The notes under the pieces are model-generated. The model saw nothing but the letters and a program-made list of their open reading frames with translations. It did no database searches and was not told the DNA's origin. Below, piece after piece: positions 36,441-44,810 of a stretch of 64,000 nucleotides of DNA. The DNA lies in the NCBI GenBank assembly GCA_963664595.2, contig CAXXOK010000004.1, positions 62,001-126,000 on the forward strand, given 5' to 3'. The first letter of the stretch is position 1. The number at the start of each line of letters is the position of its first letter. A program made the position numbers and the translations under genes. This DNA comes from CAXXOK01 sp963664595 (GTDB lineage: Bacteria > Bacillota > Clostridia > Christensenellales > Aristaeellaceae).

Positions 36441-36583
36441 GAAATCATCTACAGGGAGATCACAAACCGCGGCATTGAGCTTTGCGGGGACTTGTGCTGA
36501 TCGCTTATAGCCCACCAGGTGGACTACAGAATAATTACATCTGGCAGTCCTGTGGGCAACGAGCTTTGAAAACCCGTTAAACC

Positions 36584-36752
36584 CCAGGCAAACGATGCTT
36601 TACGTGCTTGTGCGATACTGCGCTGGATTTTCGCCAGATTGGGTTTGGGAAAGCCGCCGTAGTAGCAGCGCTGCGTCAAAGCCTTCGCAAACGCAGGCTG
36701 GCGGAAAGATAACGCGCCCGCGTGCAGGGGGTTGAATCCAGCGTTTATCCGG
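36584..36752 (+). repeat. Dispersed hairpin repeat, copy C
   Basis: Left end CCAGGCAAACGATG, right end CCAGCGTTTATCCGG; core GTGCTTGTGCGATACTGCG and TAGTAGCAGCGCTGCGTC, same orientation as the others. Outer pairing is weaker than in copies A and B. It lies between ccdA and a strong terminator. Confidence 0.8.
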
Positions 36753-36774
36753 CTTTGAAAATGTCACAGAAAAG

Positions 36775-36813
36775 CAGCTGATCGCCGCGTTTGACGGCGA
36801 TCAGCTGTTTTTT
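36775..36813 (+). terminator. Strong terminator downstream of repeat copy C
   Basis: CAGCTGATCGCCG and CGGCGATCAGCTG form a perfect 13-bp stem with loop CGTTTGA and six T residues. No gene ends directly before it other than ccdA, 400 bases upstream. Confidence 0.88.
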
Positions 36814-36924
36814 ATGTTTTCCTTGATTAAAACGGAAACGCAAGCTTCCAGGGCGGCGCGGCCGGATTGGGCGGCCGGTTTATCTGGCGTTCATGAAACG
36901 GATTTCTATCCCGAATAGCTTCTG

Positions 36925-37173
36925 ATGCCGAAGAAAATCGGCTGCCTCAACAACCTGTATGTACTTCCGGGCTACCGTGGACGTCGCATCGCCAATATGC
37001 TGTGCGCGTCCCCGATGCTATGGTTTGCTGTCGTGGATGGCCTTCACACCGTATACGTATTTGTTTTCAGCGGAAATGACAGCGTTATCAGCCTGTACCG
37101 CAGCCTTGGCTTCCGTTACAGCTACGATATGTTCGGCGGCTTTATTGTTGCCTATTCGCTGACTCTCAGATAA
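36925..37173 (+). pseudogene. Remnant of a GNAT acetyltransferase
   Basis: A readable 82-codon stretch matches only the C-terminal half of a GNAT domain: LNNLYVLPGYRGRRIANM corresponds to the acetyl-CoA-binding motif A (Q/R-x2-G-x-G/A), though degenerate, and LYRSLGFRYSYDMFGGF to motif B. The N-terminal half is absent, the start has no ribosome binding site, and the 3' end overlaps the nnr gene on the other strand by 22 bases. It follows a terminator and an AT/GC-mixed spacer. Most likely a decaying gene fragment. Confidence 0.65.
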
Positions 37174-38678
37174 TTGCACAGGTCCGTGGCGAGCTCGCCG
37201 TGCTCGCCGTATTTTTCTGCCGCGGCTTCCCCTGCCAGCCCATGCAGCGCGCAGGCTGTCTGTAAAAGGCGTATGCCCCGCAGGCCGTATTCCTGTTGTC
37301 CCGCCAGCAGCGCGCCGAGAATACCCGCCAGCGTGTCTCCGCTGCCAGCCTTGGCCATTGCGGGCGTGCCGAATATGTTCAGCGCTTCGCCGTCGTCGGC
37401 AATCAGCACGCTGGAAGCGCTTTTTACAATTACACAGCCGCCATACCGCGCCTGCAGTTCCCGCGCGGCCTTCACCTGGTTTTGCTTCACCTGGGAAACC
37501 GGCCATCGCAGCAGCCGTGCGGCCTCGCCCAAGTGAGGCGTCAGCACCACGCAGGAAGGAAGCCGCAAGGACTGCGCCATAAAATTATCCTGATCAGCCG
37601 CCAGCAGGTTGAGTGCGTCGGCGTCGATCACGGCGTGTACCGGATGGGTGCACAAATACTGGATGGAGCGCTCCGTCAGGCGTACCGCCGCCGGGCTTTG
37701 GCCCAGCCCGCAGCCTACCACCAGCACGTCCGCCTTCTCCAGCGTGGGTTGCAGCGCCGCCCACGGTTTATCCTCCGGCAGCGACAGGCAGGTGGCGCAG
37801 GGGCTGATCACCTGAACCGCCGGTACGATCTTTTCCGGACAGGCAATCGTAACCCCGCCCGCCCCGGTACGCAGCGCGGCCAGCGCGCATAGCCCCGCGG
37901 CCCCGGCCATGCCGAGCGACCCCGTAACGGCCAGCACATGGCCGTAGTTCCCCTTGTGGGTGTTGCGACGGCGCGGCGCGCGGCGCACGTCCCCGCGCTC
38001 CATCACGGCAAAGCCCTTTGCTCCGCCGTATCCGGCCGGGATGCCGATATCGCCAACCCGCACCTCGCCGCAGAGATCCAGCCCGTCGCCCAGAAACAGT
38101 CCGTCCTTGGGTCGGTGGAATGTGACGGTGATATCCGCCTGCACGGCAGCGCCACCCTCCGGCGGGTACCCGCTGCTCCCATCCAATCCGCTGGGGATAT
38201 CCACGGCGATAACGGGGAGCTTAGTCCGGTTCAGGTCTTGCGTCATATCCAGCGCCGCGCCCGAAAGCGGACGGGATAATCCTGTGCCGAACAGGGCATC
38301 AATAGCGCAGGCGCAGTCCCGCGGAATCCGCGGCGCGCTGTCGCCGATCACGGACAGCTCCACACGGTCCTCAAACTTTTTCAGCCGGGCCGTTTGCGCC
38401 GCCGCTTCGGCAGACTGCTTTCCTTCCAGCTGAAAGATCACGCAATGCAGGGTTTCCAGCCGCGTCATCAGGATGCGCGCGGCCGCCAGCCCGTCGCCGC
38501 CGTTATTGCCCGTGCCGCAAAGCACCAGCAGCTTTGCCCCCTGGAATAAAAACGGCATCGCGGCATCCGCCACATGCTCGGCGGCGCGTTCCATCAGCGT
38601 CAGGCCGGAGGCTTTCCCTTCCGCCATAAACTGACGCTCGATCCGTTTCATTTCGTCGGGAGATATTGTATACAGCAT
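37152..38678 (-). CDS. nnr: Bifunctional NAD(P)H-hydrate epimerase / ADP-dependent NAD(P)H-hydrate dehydratase
   Basis: Repairs hydrated (damaged) NADH and NADPH. 508 residues in two domains: a YjeF-N epimerase (about 1-205) with LCGTGNNGGDGLAAARIL and VIAVDIPSGLDGSSG, and a ribokinase-like dehydratase (about 225-505) with HKGNYGHVLAVTGS, VIDADALNLL, LTPHLGEAARLL and AKAGSGDTLAGILGALLAG (catalytic Asp). The ATG at 38678 follows GAGGATGAG; the longer frame runs back into acpS. It begins 10 bases after the acpS stop, and the acpS-nnr pairing is classical. Confidence 0.94.
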   Translation of the reverse strand: MLYTISPDEMKRIERQFMAEGKASGLTLMERAAEHVADAAMPFLFQGAKLLVLCGTGNNGGDGLAAARILMTRLETLHCVIFQLEGKQSAEAAAQTARLKKFEDRVELSVIGDSAPRIPRDCACAIDALFGTGLSRPLSGAALDMTQDLNRTKLPVIAVDIPSGLDGSSGYPPEGGAAVQADITVTFHRPKDGLFLGDGLDLCGEVRVGDIGIPAGYGGAKGFAVMERGDVRRAPRRRNTHKGNYGHVLAVTGSLGMAGAAGLCALAALRTGAGGVTIACPEKIVPAVQVISPCATCLSLPEDKPWAALQPTLEKADVLVVGCGLGQSPAAVRLTERSIQYLCTHPVHAVIDADALNLLAADQDNFMAQSLRLPSCVVLTPHLGEAARLLRWPVSQVKQNQVKAARELQARYGGCVIVKSASSVLIADDGEALNIFGTPAMAKAGSGDTLAGILGALLAGQQEYGLRGIRLLQTACALHGLAGEAAAEKYGEHGELATDLCNYLRVSE

Positions 38679-38688
38679 ACTCTCATCC

Positions 38689-39058
38689 TCATTCCAGCAC
38701 GCACACGGCAACGGCGACCCCCGCGTCGTGGCTGATGCTCAGGTACGCCGTTTTTGCGCCCTTTTTCCCCATCGCATCCGACGCCTTGGCCGACAGCGCG
38801 TAGGACGGACAGCCAAGCTCATCGTGCGATACCGCGATATCCGCCAGTGCCACGCCGCCCGACAGCCCTACGCCCAGCGCCTTGAGAAACGCTTCCTTGG
38901 CGGCAAACATCCCCGCGGCGCTCTGCGGCGCGGTTTTTTTTGCCATTCAGGTATTCCCGCTCTCCCGCCGTGTAATAGCGAGCTAAAAAGCCCTCGCCTT
39001 TGCGAAGGGCTTTTTCGATGCGTTCAATGTGACAGATGTCAATTCCCAGTCCGATCAC
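38689..39058 (-). pseudogene. acpS: Holo-ACP synthase with a frame break at an A8 run
   Basis: AcpS moves phosphopantetheine to acyl carrier protein, an essential step of lipid synthesis. The N-terminal part reads IGLGIDICHIERIEKAL and AREREYL-like residues (starting GTG at 39058) to EREYLNGKK. The rest, AAGMFAAKEAFLKALGVGLSG and ISHDAGVAVAVCVLE, lies in another frame. The break is at eight consecutive A residues (coding strand; 38934-38941). With seven A the protein would be whole and of normal length (about 122 residues). All catalytic motifs (D near 7, FAAKEAFLK) remain. Explanations: sequencing/assembly error, a recent mutation, or slippage during transcription restoring the frame. GTG overlaps the upstream stop (GTGA). 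Confidence 0.85.
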
Positions 39059-40014
39059 CGCATGCCTCCGATATAGGCGGCGTTGGCAATGGCGCGGGCG
39101 GTAACCTCCGCCGCCGCCGCACAAAGCTGAATCATGTTCACATCCGCGTTCACCCGGCCTGTTGCCAGTGCAAACACGGTATCCCCGTCCGCCTGGGTGT
39201 GCACGGGGCGGATGGTGCGGGCATAGCCATCGTGCGCACAGGTGGCTACCCGGTTGGCCTGGGGCTTGGTTAGTACCGCATCGGTCGCCACGGTAACCAG
39301 CGTGGTATTCCCCGCCTCCGGTATTTTCAGGTGTTCCGCAGCAGCCGTGGTGCCAAACAGAAGCCCCTCGCAGGTCACGGGCTTACCGTCGCTCAAATGG
39401 CCGCAGGCCAGCACCTTGCCCGTATGCGGATGATACACGTCCCCGCCCGCGTTGACGCACGCAATGGCGGCGATGGTTACGCCATCGGGCAGGGTGATGC
39501 TTGCGGTGCCTGTACCGGCCATCATCGGCGTCGCGCCCGGCACAAACTTGCCGACCGTCGCGCCGCAGCCCGCGCCAAATCCGCCCTGATCCACGGCTTT
39601 GCGGGCATTTTTGCAGGCCTCGTAGGCCATCTGCGCATCGGGACGCACCTTGCCGTCCCCTACCATCAGGTCAAACAATACAGCGGCGGGCACAATGGGC
39701 ACGGCGTAGGATCCGGCCTCGTAGCCGACGCCTTTCTCCTCCAAATACCGCATTACGCCGCCCGCGGCCTCCAGCCCGAAAGCGCTGCCCCCCGAAAGCA
39801 TTACAGCGTTTGCCTTTTCCACGGTCGCTTCGCTGCGGGTCAGCATTACCTCGCGGGTACCCGAGGCCGCGCCCCGCACGTCCGCGCCGACCACCGCGCC
39901 GTCGCCTCCGCAGAGTATCACCGTTACGCCGGTAAGCGCCTGCGTATCCTGCGCCTGTCCCACTCGAATGCCATGTACATCGGTAATTGCACCTTGAAAC
40001 AGCGGTTTTGCCAC
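39055..40014 (-). CDS. P1 family peptidase (DmpA/BapA-like Ntn hydrolase)
   Basis: A 319-residue protein of the DmpA-like N-terminal nucleophile peptidase family: ITDVHGIRVGQAQD at the start, MLSGGSAFGLEAAGGVMRYLEE (split by chain, about 72-93), and TLVTVATDAVLTKPQ (about 240-254) following an Asn-Thr-Thr that is the likely self-cleavage and nucleophile site. Family members cleave small amide or beta-peptide substrates. GTG start at 40014 after AGGAGA. It is the first gene of a minus-strand run with acpS and nnr (4-base overlap with acpS). Confidence 0.85.
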   Translation of the reverse strand: MAKPLFQGAITDVHGIRVGQAQDTQALTGVTVILCGGDGAVVGADVRGAASGTREVMLTRSEATVEKANAVMLSGGSAFGLEAAGGVMRYLEEKGVGYEAGSYAVPIVPAAVLFDLMVGDGKVRPDAQMAYEACKNARKAVDQGGFGAGCGATVGKFVPGATPMMAGTGTASITLPDGVTIAAIACVNAGGDVYHPHTGKVLACGHLSDGKPVTCEGLLFGTTAAAEHLKIPEAGNTTLVTVATDAVLTKPQANRVATCAHDGYARTIRPVHTQADGDTVFALATGRVNADVNMIQLCAAAAEVTARAIANAAYIGGMR

Positions 40015-40156
40015 TTTGCATCTCTCCTATCGTTCGCCGTGCCTATGCAGTTATGGTTGAATTATAGTTTTCGCCAGCCGGTTTCCGTTTTCCTGCCGGA
40101 GCAACGCCGAATCAATCGCCTGTCCGATATCAAACTGTATTCTTGGCAGAAGAGAG

Positions 40157-40257
40157 GGCATGCAAAACCTGAAGCAGCAACATTGCGCTAAAGGTTTTGC
40201 ATGCCCAGCCCGGCGGATAGGGTTTGCCGGCTTATCAGGAATTTTCTATTGTTTACC
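40157..40257 (+). repeat. Dispersed hairpin repeat, copy D (left part missing)
   Basis: Contains the core CTGAAGCAGCAACATTGCGC, the segment GCCCAGCCCGGCGGA and the right end GTTTACC, but no left outer arm. The inner stem GGGCATGCAAAACCT / AGGTTTTGCATGCCC is a perfect 15 bp, with sequence different from that in other copies. The HAD gene stop (40246) lies inside the right end. Confidence 0.75.
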
Positions 40258-40893
40258 AAAAACCTGCCGAACCGCTTCCCGCAGATCCATACAGACGGGG
40301 CGGCCGGTTCTTTGCAGCCGTTGCACGCCCATGTGGCCGCGTGCAATCAGCACGCAGTCCATGTGCAGGGCGTCGGCCACCATCGCGTCGTGCACGGTAT
40401 CGCCCAGCAGCACACAGCCTGCGGGGTCGATCCTTTGCTGCGCAAGCCATGCCCGGGCGATCTCCGTTTTATCGGTGGCATAGATATGCGAGAGTCCGAG
40501 TACCGCGTCAAACCGGTCCCCGATGCCCGCCAGCTCCAGCTGGCGGCACAGGGTATCGGTTTTGCTGGCCGAAAGGATGACCTGGGAATACTGCTGTGCA
40601 GCAAACGCGTCCAGCGCATACAGTGCATCCGGAAAGAGCGGCACGGTGTGGCAGTTTGCCACATATTCATCCATCCAGGCGTTGGCTACGGCCTTGAAGC
40701 TTGCTTCCGTAACCCCCGCGCGCTGGTAGTAATCCTTCACGGGAAAGGTAAACTGTTCGTGATAGGTATCCAGCGATTCGATTGTCGGCAGCCCGAAGCG
40801 CGGGAAAACGGTGTTGCGCACCTGGATGGCGTACCGCACATCATCCAGCAGCGTACCGTTCCAATCCCAGAGGACAACCTGACAGGCGCTCAT
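40246..40893 (-). CDS. HAD-family phosphatase (phosphoglycolate phosphatase type)
   Basis: A 215-residue haloacid dehalogenase-like hydrolase with a helical cap (type C1). Motif I DWNGTLLDD (nucleophile Asp11), motif II VILSASKTD, motif III Lys near ATDKTEIA, and motif IV LLGDTVHDAMVADAL with the Mg-binding Asp pair. These features fit Gph/PGMB-like phosphatases acting on small phosphosugars. Its ATG follows the proS stop with no gap, so it is the second gene of the T-box-controlled proS transcript. The last residues are encoded inside repeat copy D. Confidence 0.85.
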   Translation of the reverse strand: MSACQVVLWDWNGTLLDDVRYAIQVRNTVFPRFGLPTIESLDTYHEQFTFPVKDYYQRAGVTEASFKAVANAWMDEYVANCHTVPLFPDALYALDAFAAQQYSQVILSASKTDTLCRQLELAGIGDRFDAVLGLSHIYATDKTEIARAWLAQQRIDPAGCVLLGDTVHDAMVADALHMDCVLIARGHMGVQRLQRTGRPVCMDLREAVRQVFGKQ

Positions 40894-42336
40894 TTAATAC
40901 GCCTTGGCAAAATAGATCAGTTTATCGGCCTTTTTGCCGCAGCATACGCAGGTGTCGCCGACAGGGGTCTGGTCAAAGGGCATGTTGCGGCTGGTGGCGT
41001 TCATCTCCTGCTTGATCTTTTCCTCGCAGGCGGGGTCGCCGCACCACATGGTTTTCGCAAAGCCCGTCTGCACGACCTCGTTAAGCTCTTCCATAGTATG
41101 CACCACCTTGATGCGGCCGTCGCGCAGCGCCTCGGCTTGCTTGAACAGGGTCTGCTGGATGTCGTCCAAGAGCGCCGTCATCGATTCCACAAGGCCGTCC
41201 AGGGCGACGGGCGCTTTTTCGCAGGTATCGCGGCGGAACGCCATTGCCTGATTGTTCTCAATGTCGCGGGGGCCGATTTCCAGCCGAACAGGCACGCCCT
41301 TGAGCTCCCAGTCGTTAAACTTGTAACCGGGGGACACGGTATCACGGTCGTCCACCTTCACGCGGAAGCCCGCGGCGGTTAGCTGTGCAAATACCTCGTC
41401 GCATTTTTCCATTACGCCGCCCTTATGCGCTGCAACGGGCACGATCACGATCTGGATAGGTGCGATACGGGGGGGCAGGCGCAGACCGCGCTCATCGCCG
41501 TGGGTCATGATAATCGCGCCGATCAGGCGTGTGGAAATACCCCAGCTGGTTTCGTGTACATATTCCAGCTTGCCGTCCCGGCTCAGGTATTGGATTTCGA
41601 AGGCTTCGGCAAAATTGGTGCCGAAGTTATGGCTGGTGCCCGCCTGCAGGGCCTTGCCGTCCTGCATCATGGCTTCCATGCTGTAGGTTGCCACCGCGCC
41701 CGCGAACTTTTCCTTGTCGGTTTTACGGCCGCACAGCACGGGGATGGCAAGCTCCTTTTCAGCCACTTCCTGATAAACATCAAGCATTTGCAGGGTTTCC
41801 TGCTGCGCCTCCTCGGCCGTTTCGTGGATGGTATGTCCCTCCTGCCAGAGGAATTCCGACGTGCGCAGGAAAGGCCGCGTGCTCTTTTCCCAGCGCATGA
41901 CCGAGCACCACTGGTTGTACTTCATGGGCAGATCGCGCCAGCTGCCCACCCACTTGGAATACATAGCGCAGAAAATAGTCTCGCTGGTGGGCCGGATAGC
42001 CAGACGCTCCTGCAGCTTTTCCTGTCCGCCCTGGGTAACCCACGCCACCTCGGGCGCAAAGCCCTCCACATGCTCAGCTTCCTTGAGCAGCAGGCTTTCG
42101 GGGATCAGCAGCGGCATATAGACATTCTGATGTCCCGTCGCCTTAAAACGGCTGTCCGCCTCCTGCTGAATTCTTTCCCAGATGGCATAGCCGTACGGCC
42201 GGATCACCATACAGCCGCGCACCGGTGCATAGTCCACCAGCTCCGACTGCAGAATGACATCCGTATACCATTGAGAAAAATCCTCGCTGCGGGGCGTGAT
42301 GTGCTCCACAAACTTTTTTTGATCCTGCTTGCCCAT
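40894..42336 (-). CDS. proS: Prolyl-tRNA synthetase (short, archaeal/eukaryote-like type)
   Basis: Charges tRNA-Pro. 480 residues, the type without the bacterial editing insertion. Class II motif 1 and the strand MVIRPYGYAIWERIQ; motif 2 with RWEKSTRPFLRTSEFLWQEGHT; motif 3 GISTRLIGAIIMTHGDERGLRLP. An anticodon-binding domain (about 290-400) and a C-terminal zinc-like domain with CGDPACEE and CVCCGKK end it. The ATG at 42336 follows GGAGGA. Regulated by the T-box leader directly upstream. Confidence 0.96.
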   Translation of the reverse strand: MGKQDQKKFVEHITPRSEDFSQWYTDVILQSELVDYAPVRGCMVIRPYGYAIWERIQQEADSRFKATGHQNVYMPLLIPESLLLKEAEHVEGFAPEVAWVTQGGQEKLQERLAIRPTSETIFCAMYSKWVGSWRDLPMKYNQWCSVMRWEKSTRPFLRTSEFLWQEGHTIHETAEEAQQETLQMLDVYQEVAEKELAIPVLCGRKTDKEKFAGAVATYSMEAMMQDGKALQAGTSHNFGTNFAEAFEIQYLSRDGKLEYVHETSWGISTRLIGAIIMTHGDERGLRLPPRIAPIQIVIVPVAAHKGGVMEKCDEVFAQLTAAGFRVKVDDRDTVSPGYKFNDWELKGVPVRLEIGPRDIENNQAMAFRRDTCEKAPVALDGLVESMTALLDDIQQTLFKQAEALRDGRIKVVHTMEELNEVVQTGFAKTMWCGDPACEEKIKQEMNATSRNMPFDQTPVGDTCVCCGKKADKLIYFAKAY

Positions 42337-42351
42337 GGTATTCCTCCTTAA

Positions 42352-42573
42352 TAAAAAAACCCTCACCCCAAACCAGTTGTTGGGACGAAGGAAATCTTCG
42401 CGGTACCACCCGACTTAAAGCGCTTTGGCGCCTTCACTCCAGTGCCCGGTAACGGCGGCAAACCGTCGGGGATTAGCCGAACTGCGGGATGCGGGGAACC
42501 CTGCTTAACGCGCGGCCGTTCTTTCAGCCTGTGAAACGGCTCTCTTTGCTGCTGCCGCAGGGTGTTCATCCGT
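42352..42573 (-). ncRNA. T-box leader of proS (proline-specific)
   Basis: The minus strand has the T-box core GGGTGGTACCGCG (42411-42399), and a terminator (CCTTCGTCCCAA with TTGGGGTGAGG, then seven T) ending at 42353. Stem I can be traced: GGATG/CATCC and ACCCTGC/GCAGGGT enclose a loop whose 3' side reads TCCCCG, containing proline codons (CCC/CCG). AGAGAGCCG near 42540 fits the stem I AG-bulge region. The variable base of TGGN is T, matching the A discriminator expected for tRNA-Pro. Uncharged tRNA-Pro would favour antitermination and proS-HAD expression. Confidence 0.92.
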
Positions 42574-42579
42574 GGGTCT

Positions 42580-42609
42580 ATCCTAGCACAAGCGCAGCCC
42601 TTTTGTCTA
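42580..42609 (-). promoter_or_regulatory. Probable promoter of the proS T-box transcript
   Basis: On the minus strand TAGACA (42609-42604) and TAGGAT (42585-42580) are spaced by 18 bases; the start would be near 42573. The -35 box overlaps the end of the cyclase gene. Confidence 0.55.
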
Positions 42610-43854
42610 CCCCTTCCTTTCGAAACCGATTTTCCATTTGTCGGCCGAGGAGGTTTGCCTGTCGCCGGAGCGGCGCAACAGCTTGGATTTTTGCTCAAAC
42701 ATCATTGCGTCCGCCACCTGAAACAGTCCGTCCAGCGTGTTGTTATCCTTGTCAAGTACAGCATAACCGGCGCTCACGGACAGAAGAAACGGCATGTGTT
42801 TCTTATGATAAAGTTTCCGCAGTCTGCCATTTACACGGTCAATCGCCAGCTGCAGTTCGTTTTCATGCCCGTGCTTGGTAATCACCAGAAATTCGTCCCC
42901 GCCAAAACGGCAAACAAAATCATCCCAGGCAAATCCCGCTTCCAGGCTGCGGGATACGGCGACAATCGCCTGGTCTCCCATAATATGACCGTACTCGTCG
43001 TTAATGGATTTGAATCGGTTGATATCCAGCACGATCACGGCCACAACGCCATCCATTTTCTCCTTTGCCCAATCGCGCGCAAGGTGTTCAAAATAGTAAA
43101 ACGCCTGCCGCCGGTTATACAGGCCCGTGAGGGTATCGGTGGTGATCTCCATGTTCTGGTTATTGATATAGAGCATGAGCAGCGCGATAACGGTCGCGTT
43201 CCACACATAGGTTACATTATTAAAAAACACCTGGGTGATTCCGCCGATCATCGGTATAACCACAAAAATCAGCAGCCAGCGGTATTCGGTCACATTCCTG
43301 GCAATATCGTCGCTCTGTCTGCCGGCCTTGATAAACCGGACAAGCACCTTGCCCGCCGCGACAATCATCAGCACAAACGACAAAACAAACGAGATCGGCA
43401 GCAGACTGCCCCGGTGATACAGATTGGCTTCGTCAATCCGGAAAAACCAATGGGTAAACGGGGATGCCGCCGCAATGATCAAATGCAGCACCACCGGAAC
43501 AGCATACCAGTATTTGGACCGGTTCTGCCTTTCCAGCGGCACGTTCAGCACCACATCGGTAAAGCGGATGAAAAAATACGACGGGAGCGGATCCAGCGCA
43601 TAATAAAATGTCGTTACCGCAATCTGCGCCGCGCGCATGCCGGGGGCGGCATTCCCCTGCACCAGCCAGGTTATCCCGTCGGTCAGCAGCAGCAGGATGT
43701 TGGCGATCACAATCCATCGGAAATACAGATACCGTTCGGATTTGATGCCCCGGTTTTTATGCTGGCTGTCCGTGAGGAACACCGTCAGAATGATCAGTGA
43801 GAATAAGTTAATCAGTACAGGCGTTTGAACAGTAACCGCTATGGTTTCAGTCAT
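42607..43854 (-). CDS. Membrane-bound diguanylate cyclase (GGDEF)
   Basis: A 415-residue protein with about seven hydrophobic segments (1-225) forming a membrane sensor, followed by a GGDEF domain (about 235-390). DTLTGLYNRRQAFYYFE starts the domain, INRFKSINDEYGHIMGD holds metal and nucleotide residues, and RFGGDEFLVI is an intact active site, so it probably makes c-di-GMP. No clear RxxD inhibitory site is seen directly before the motif. The gene stands alone; a 9-bp inverted repeat (43922-43947) lies upstream. Confidence 0.9.
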   Translation of the reverse strand: MTETIAVTVQTPVLINLFSLIILTVFLTDSQHKNRGIKSERYLYFRWIVIANILLLLTDGITWLVQGNAAPGMRAAQIAVTTFYYALDPLPSYFFIRFTDVVLNVPLERQNRSKYWYAVPVVLHLIIAAASPFTHWFFRIDEANLYHRGSLLPISFVLSFVLMIVAAGKVLVRFIKAGRQSDDIARNVTEYRWLLIFVVIPMIGGITQVFFNNVTYVWNATVIALLMLYINNQNMEITTDTLTGLYNRRQAFYYFEHLARDWAKEKMDGVVAVIVLDINRFKSINDEYGHIMGDQAIVAVSRSLEAGFAWDDFVCRFGGDEFLVITKHGHENELQLAIDRVNGRLRKLYHKKHMPFLLSVSAGYAVLDKDNNTLDGLFQVADAMMFEQKSKLLRRSGDRQTSSADKWKIGFERKG

Positions 43855-43921
43855 GTTTGAAAACCACCTTCGTAAACTTTCCGCGCTCTGCTATCCAAAT
43901 AAACTGATCATTGTACCCATA

Positions 43922-43947
43922 TTGTTGTATACACATAGATACAACAA
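43922..43947. promoter_or_regulatory. Inverted repeat upstream of the diguanylate cyclase gene
   Basis: TTGTTGTAT and ATACAACAA, exact inverse complements with an 8-base spacer, about 70 bases before the cyclase start. A dimeric regulator site is plausible. Confidence 0.4.
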
Positions 43948-44055
43948 CATAGCATACGTTAAAAATAGTAACAAAGTATTCTGTATTCGTCAAGCATCGT
44001 TTGTGTATTTTTATGTATCCACATCTCGTTTTTTGTCATCTTTTTACAGTCCGTG

Positions 44056-44700
44056 TCATGCCGGCTTCTTTTCGTCCGGTTCCTGCGGCCATATGATAAG
44101 GCGGGGCGGTACAAAAGCGGGACGCAGGTCGGCATACGGGATATCGTGGTTCAGCCAGGCTTTTTTCAGATTCTCATCCTGCAGTATCACCGGCATCCGG
44201 TCATGGTACGGCGCCATCTGCTCATCGGCGTCGCGCGTGAGAATGGCGAATCCATCAAACCCGCCACCCGCAAAGCCACCCAAAAACTGCCCGTACACGC
44301 CCGCCATATACATCAGCGGTCCCTTCGCATCCGGCCGGAAAGCGTACTTATCCTTGGTTTTATGGCCGGAAATACGCCGCCACTCGAAAAAGTGGCTGGC
44401 CGGAACCAGGCAGCGCCGCTCGCGGGCGGCTTTTTGGAACATCGGCGTTATATCGGTTTTCTCCGAACGGCTGTTGATCACCAGCCCACCGCCGCCCGTA
44501 CGCGGAAATCCCCATTTCATCGGCCGCACGGTAATGCCAAGTTCCGGATCGGTGACGATAACCGGCGCGATCTGCGATGGGAAGATTTCCCCCGTGCGCA
44601 CCTGCTCGTGCATGGGCGGCTTACGCTTGGTAAGCTCGGCCAGAATCGCGCGCACCTTGATGTTTTCTTCCTCATTATCGACATAATACCGTCCGCACAT
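44056..44700 (-). CDS. SRAP (YedK/HMCES-like) abasic-site protective protein
   Basis: A 214-residue SOS response-associated peptidase. Cys2 (MCGRYY), which must be exposed by removal of Met1, forms a covalent bond with abasic sites in single-stranded DNA, shielding them. PVIVTD, MKWGFPRTGGG (about 63), INSRSEK (about 79), RRCLVPASHFFEWR (about 95-108) with the key Glu, and ITRDADEQMAPYHDRMPVIL (about 153-172) with the catalytic His are all present. AGGAGGTG precedes the ATG. Confidence 0.95.
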   Translation of the reverse strand: MCGRYYVDNEEENIKVRAILAELTKRKPPMHEQVRTGEIFPSQIAPVIVTDPELGITVRPMKWGFPRTGGGGLVINSRSEKTDITPMFQKAARERRCLVPASHFFEWRRISGHKTKDKYAFRPDAKGPLMYMAGVYGQFLGGFAGGGFDGFAILTRDADEQMAPYHDRMPVILQDENLKKAWLNHDIPYADLRPAFVPPRLIIWPQEPDEKKPA

Positions 44701-44778
44701 GGCGAGGCACCTCCTGTCAAGCGCATGTTTGATGGCCTATCCACTTTCAGCAGGACAGGATTGTCATCCTGTGATCCT

Positions 44779-44810
44779 CTGCACGCAAGGGCTTCGTTCA
44801 GCATTTGCCT
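44779..44810 (+). repeat. Possible remnant of the dispersed repeat (copy F)
   Basis: CTGCACGCAAGGGCTT then CGTTCAGCATTTGCCT resembles the right end of the repeat (GCGCACAGGGGATT, TTCAGCGTTTACC). Only this end is seen and it abuts the SNF2 stop codon. Confidence 0.35.
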
